Assembly: GCF_000022565.1 (NCBI RefSeq) | Contig: NC_012483.1 | Coordinates: 2,976,001-3,040,000, forward strand | DNA from: Acidobacterium capsulatum ATCC 51196 | Lineage (GTDB): Bacteria; Acidobacteriota; Terriglobia; Terriglobales; Acidobacteriaceae | Length of the DNA: 64,000 nt | Reading direction: 5' to 3' | Shown here: positions 62,002 to 64,000 of the stretch, one piece after another | How positions within the stretch are numbered: the first letter of the stretch is position 1 | How the letters are laid out: the number at the start of each line of letters is the position of its first letter | Notes under the pieces: generated by a model | Databases searched by the model: none | What the model saw: only the letters and a program-made list of their open reading frames with translations | Told to the model about the DNA's origin: nothing | Program-made: the position numbers and the translations under genes

Positions 62002-62535
62002 ATGGCTACTCCCACAGTGGATTCCGCCCGTTTCCCGATCGGCCTGTTTGACCGTGCCGCCGCCAGCCTTGACCACAAGGCCGCCATCGCTATTCTGGCC
62101 GCTCTGCCTGAGAACATGCGCTCCGCCGTCTCCGGACTGAGCGACGCCCAGCTCGACACGCCTTACCGCGAGGGCGGCTGGACGCTGCGCCAGGTCGTGC
62201 ATCACGTCGCCGACAGCCACGGCCAGGCTTATGCCCGCACCCGCATGGCCCTCACCGAGGACTGGCCCGTCATCAAGCCCTACCACGAGGCACTGTGGGC
62301 CGAGCTAAGCGACGCCCGCACCGCACCGGTCGAGCTGTCGCTCGAACTGCTCGCCTCGCTGCATGCCCGCTGGGTACTGCTGCTCCAAAGCCTCACGCCC
62401 GAACAGTGGGAGCGCGGCTATGACCACCCCGAAAGCGGCCGCCACACGCTCACGCAGGTGGTCGCGCTCTATGACTGGCACTCCCGCCACCACCTCGCGC
62501 ACATCACCTCGCTGCGCGAGCGCATGGGCTGGTAG
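62002..62535 (+). CDS. DinB/YfiT-like putative metal-dependent hydrolase
   Basis: 177 residues from the ATG at 62002 ([19 protein letters not shown]). Four-helix-bundle fold with three His ligands: [49 protein letters not shown]. YfiT-type DinB proteins are thiol transferases or hydrolases; reaction here unknown. The stop TAG begins a GC-rich element. Confidence 0.88.
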   Translation: MATPTVDSARFPIGLFDRAAASLDHKAAIAILAALPENMRSAVSGLSDAQLDTPYREGGWTLRQVVHHVADSHGQAYARTRMALTEDWPVIKPYHEALWAELSDARTAPVELSLELLASLHARWVLLLQSLTPEQWERGYDHPESGRHTLTQVVALYDWHSRHHLAHITSLRERMGW

Positions 62536-62570
62536 GGACACGCCCGTCCAGGCAGGCGCGCCTTCGGCGC
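62533..62570 (+). repeat. Stop-codon-linked GC-rich repeat (copy 5, DinB-like gene)
   Basis: TAGGGACACGCCCGTCCAGG then CAGGCGCGCCTTCGGCGC. Plus-strand copy in sense orientation relative to its gene. Confidence 0.7.
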
Positions 62571-62640
62571 AAGCTTTGCCCTTACCGCGGAGAAAAAGCC
62601 GCGCCGCAGAACCGGGAAAATCGGGAGCGGATCGGCAGTG

Positions 62641-62654
62641 GTACACTTGTGTAC
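62641..62654 (+). promoter_or_regulatory. Candidate antitoxin operator, GTACAC-TT-GTGTAC
   Basis: 14 bases, perfect two-fold symmetry with a 2-base spacer, 23 bases before the antitoxin start. Shares a GTAC core with the operator of the first pair. Confidence 0.6.
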
Positions 62655-62676
62655 ACATCGGTACGCAGGAGCGGGC

Positions 62677-62940
62677 ATGGACACTCAGAAGGTAGGCATA
62701 AGGGAGTTTCGCGACAAACTGGCCACGTACCTTCTTGAATCCGAGACGCCGGTGGCGATCACTCGCCATGGCGATACCGTGGGCTACTACATTCCGGCTC
62801 GCCGCCGGCGCAGCGAGGCGGAACGGGAAGCTCTCAAGGAAGCTTTCGGACACTGGCAGCAAATCCTCAAGGCGGAAGGCATTTCAGAGGACGAGGTGCT
62901 GGCAGACTTCAAGACCTGGCGCGCGAAGCAGAAGCAGTGA
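62677..62940 (+). CDS. Phd/YefM-type antitoxin
   Basis: 87 residues from the ATG at 62677, preceded by AGGAG. The start MDTQKVGIREFRDKLATYLLESETPVAITRHGDTVGYYIPARRRR is a clear Phd/YefM fold (strand, helix with xxFRxxLxxxL, TRHGxxVG strand). The C-terminal charged helix (REALKEAFGHWQQILKAEGISEDEVLADF) binds the toxin. Overlaps the toxin gene by GTGA. Confidence 0.9.
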   Translation: MDTQKVGIREFRDKLATYLLESETPVAITRHGDTVGYYIPARRRRSEAEREALKEAFGHWQQILKAEGISEDEVLADFKTWRAKQKQ

Positions 62941-63365
62941 CGGAACGCAAGCGTCTCGTGCTGGACGCGAATATTCTTCTTCGTGCGGCGTTTGGTGTCA
63001 GGGTGCGCAGCCTGCTCGAAGCCTATGAAGATGCGGTCCTCTTCTTCACTCCTGATGTATGCATCTCCGATGCGCGCCAATATATCCCTGCTCTGGCCTC
63101 AAAGCGGGGCATTGACGCCGCGCCGGGACTCGCTGTGCTGGACAAGTTGGCGGGTCTCATTGAAATCGTGAACAGTAGCCTCTATGAGAGCTATGAGACG
63201 CAGGCCCGCGAACGGATGCAATCCCGGGACATGGAAGATTGGCCCATCGTGGCGGCTTCTCTACTGCTGCAATGCCCCATTTGGACAGAGGATCAGGATT
63301 TCTTCGGCAGCGGCGTCTCCATCTGGACCACGAGGACCATCGAAGTCTACTTGCGCGATGCCTGA
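62937..63365 (+). CDS. PIN-domain toxin
   Basis: 142 residues from the GTG at 62937. Asp in LVLDANILLRAAFG, Asp in TPDVCISDARQY, Asp in RDMEDWPIVAASLLLQ, and WTEDQDFFGSGVSIWTT, the PIN acidic set. Probably an RNase toxin controlled by the preceding antitoxin. Confidence 0.88.
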   Translation: MTERKRLVLDANILLRAAFGVRVRSLLEAYEDAVLFFTPDVCISDARQYIPALASKRGIDAAPGLAVLDKLAGLIEIVNSSLYESYETQARERMQSRDMEDWPIVAASLLLQCPIWTEDQDFFGSGVSIWTTRTIEVYLRDA

Positions 63366-63428
63366 GGACCGGTAGCGGCGGCTTGTATCTCCGCACACGC
63401 CGGGATGCCTGTCAGTATCTGCCGCCGC

Positions 63429-64000
63429 TCACCCCTCCGCCTTCCACTCCAGCTCCTCAAACCGCCCCACCTTGTACACCGCAATCGACACCATCCAGCT
63501 CAGCGCAAACAGCGCAATGATGCCGTAGCCGAGCAGGCCAAAGTGGTTGTTCAGCCCATCGATGCCGCGCCAGAACCATCCCCGCAGATGCAACTGCCCG
63601 CCCAGCAGCCCCAGCGCCTCAATGCCGCCCACACCCACGGCCACCGCGACTGAAACCGCCGTGATCGTCAGGTTGTAGTAGAGCTTCCTGATCGGCTTCA
63701 CATACGCCCAGCCATACGCGCCCAGCATCAGCACGTTGTCCGTCGTGTCCACCAGCGACATGCCGGCGGCAAAAAGGGCAGGGAAGACGAGAATCGAGCG
63801 CAGCGGCAGCCCGTGTGAAGCCTCGGCTGCGGAGATGCCCAGCAGGCCAATCTCCGTCGCCGTGTCAAAGCCCAGCCCAAACAGCACGCCCAGCGGATAC
63901 ATGTGCCAGCTCGCGCGAATCCTGCCAAAAATGGGCCGGAAGATGCGCGCCAGAAAGCCGCGCCCGGCCAGCAGCAGGCTCAGGTCTTCCTCCACATACG
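63429..64000 (-). CDS. Nickel/cobalt transporter, NiCoT family, C-terminal part
   Basis: The frame runs off the window end, so the N-terminal part (including the first HxxxxDH signature) is not seen. Visible: YPLGVLFGLGFDTATEIGLLGISA and GMSLVDTTDNVLMLGAYGWAYVKP, both family motifs with metal-near Asp/Glu. Helices and a C-terminal VSIAVYKVGRFEEL-like end follow. The first codon inside the window is Tyr then VEEDLSLLLAGRGFLARIF. Imports Ni2+ or Co2+ across the inner membrane; which one is not clear. Confidence 0.85.
   Translation of the reverse strand, partial: YVEEDLSLLLAGRGFLARIFRPIFGRIRASWHMYPLGVLFGLGFDTATEIGLLGISAAEASHGLPLRSILVFPALFAAGMSLVDTTDNVLMLGAYGWAYVKPIRKLYYNLTITAVSVAVAVGVGGIEALGLLGGQLHLRGWFWRGIDGLNNHFGLLGYGIIALFALSWMVSIAVYKVGRFEELEWKAEG

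Overview
The window looks like chromosome of a high-GC member of the Acidobacteriota, most likely class Terriglobia (subdivision 1). This is inferred from gene content and style: two nuoM-type genes before nuoN, an S53 peptidase with Ig-like repeats and C-terminal membrane segments, TPR-secretins, alanine-rich proteins, and intergenic spaces packed with GC-rich palindromic repeats. The organism is not identified from the sequence itself.

Layout. 1-3943 (+): end of a complex I operon (nuoM-type, second nuoM-type, nuoN). 3963-14221 (-): a compact run valS, nadC, birA, coaX, an unknown gene, a TrmA/RlmD-type rRNA methyltransferase and comEC, with an 80-bp tandem repeat after nadC. 14356-17337 (-): BamD-like TPR protein, rpe and an unknown gene. 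17909-28850 (-): trpD, a SIMPL-domain protein, an unknown beta-helix-like protein with a cupin, a site-2 protease, trpS, scpA, scpB, an RluB-type synthase and a glycosyltransferase. Every larger gap here holds dispersed palindromic repeats.

29041-48070 is a probable genomic island of about 19 kb. It has lower GC, 15-bp direct repeats at its ends, and an integrase remnant at the right end. It carries an S53 peptidase, an ECF sigma/anti-sigma/secreted-protein operon and two secretins. A degraded plasmid- or ICE-like segment follows (primase fragment, small orphan gene, candidate operator palindrome). That segment was invaded by group II introns (one full-length copy with a broken RT, one truncated copy, one 5' fragment), an IS21-family element and an IS3-family element.

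48526-54318 (+): sucC and sucD, split by a small four-helix-bundle gene cassette; a toxin-antitoxin pair; ndk; a DUF3050 protein; and an aldo/keto reductase. An IS481-family element (54562-55586) sits inside a dispersed repeat. 55641-61824 (-): a TetR regulator with a histone-H1-like tail, a repeat-rich gap with five copies of a 16-bp motif, a shortened UvrC-like protein, and the tldE/tldD protease pair. 62002-63365 (+): a DinB/YfiT-like protein and a second PIN toxin-antitoxin pair. The window ends in a nickel/cobalt transporter (-) that runs off the edge.

The most notable signals are: (i) a repeat family whose first bases are the stop codons of five genes; (ii) the cassette between sucC and sucD; (iii) intron copies with a compensatory base-pair change in domain V and a frameshift in the RT active site; (iv) the sigma-regulated secretin locus; and (v) the TetR/H1-tail gene with its motif cluster.
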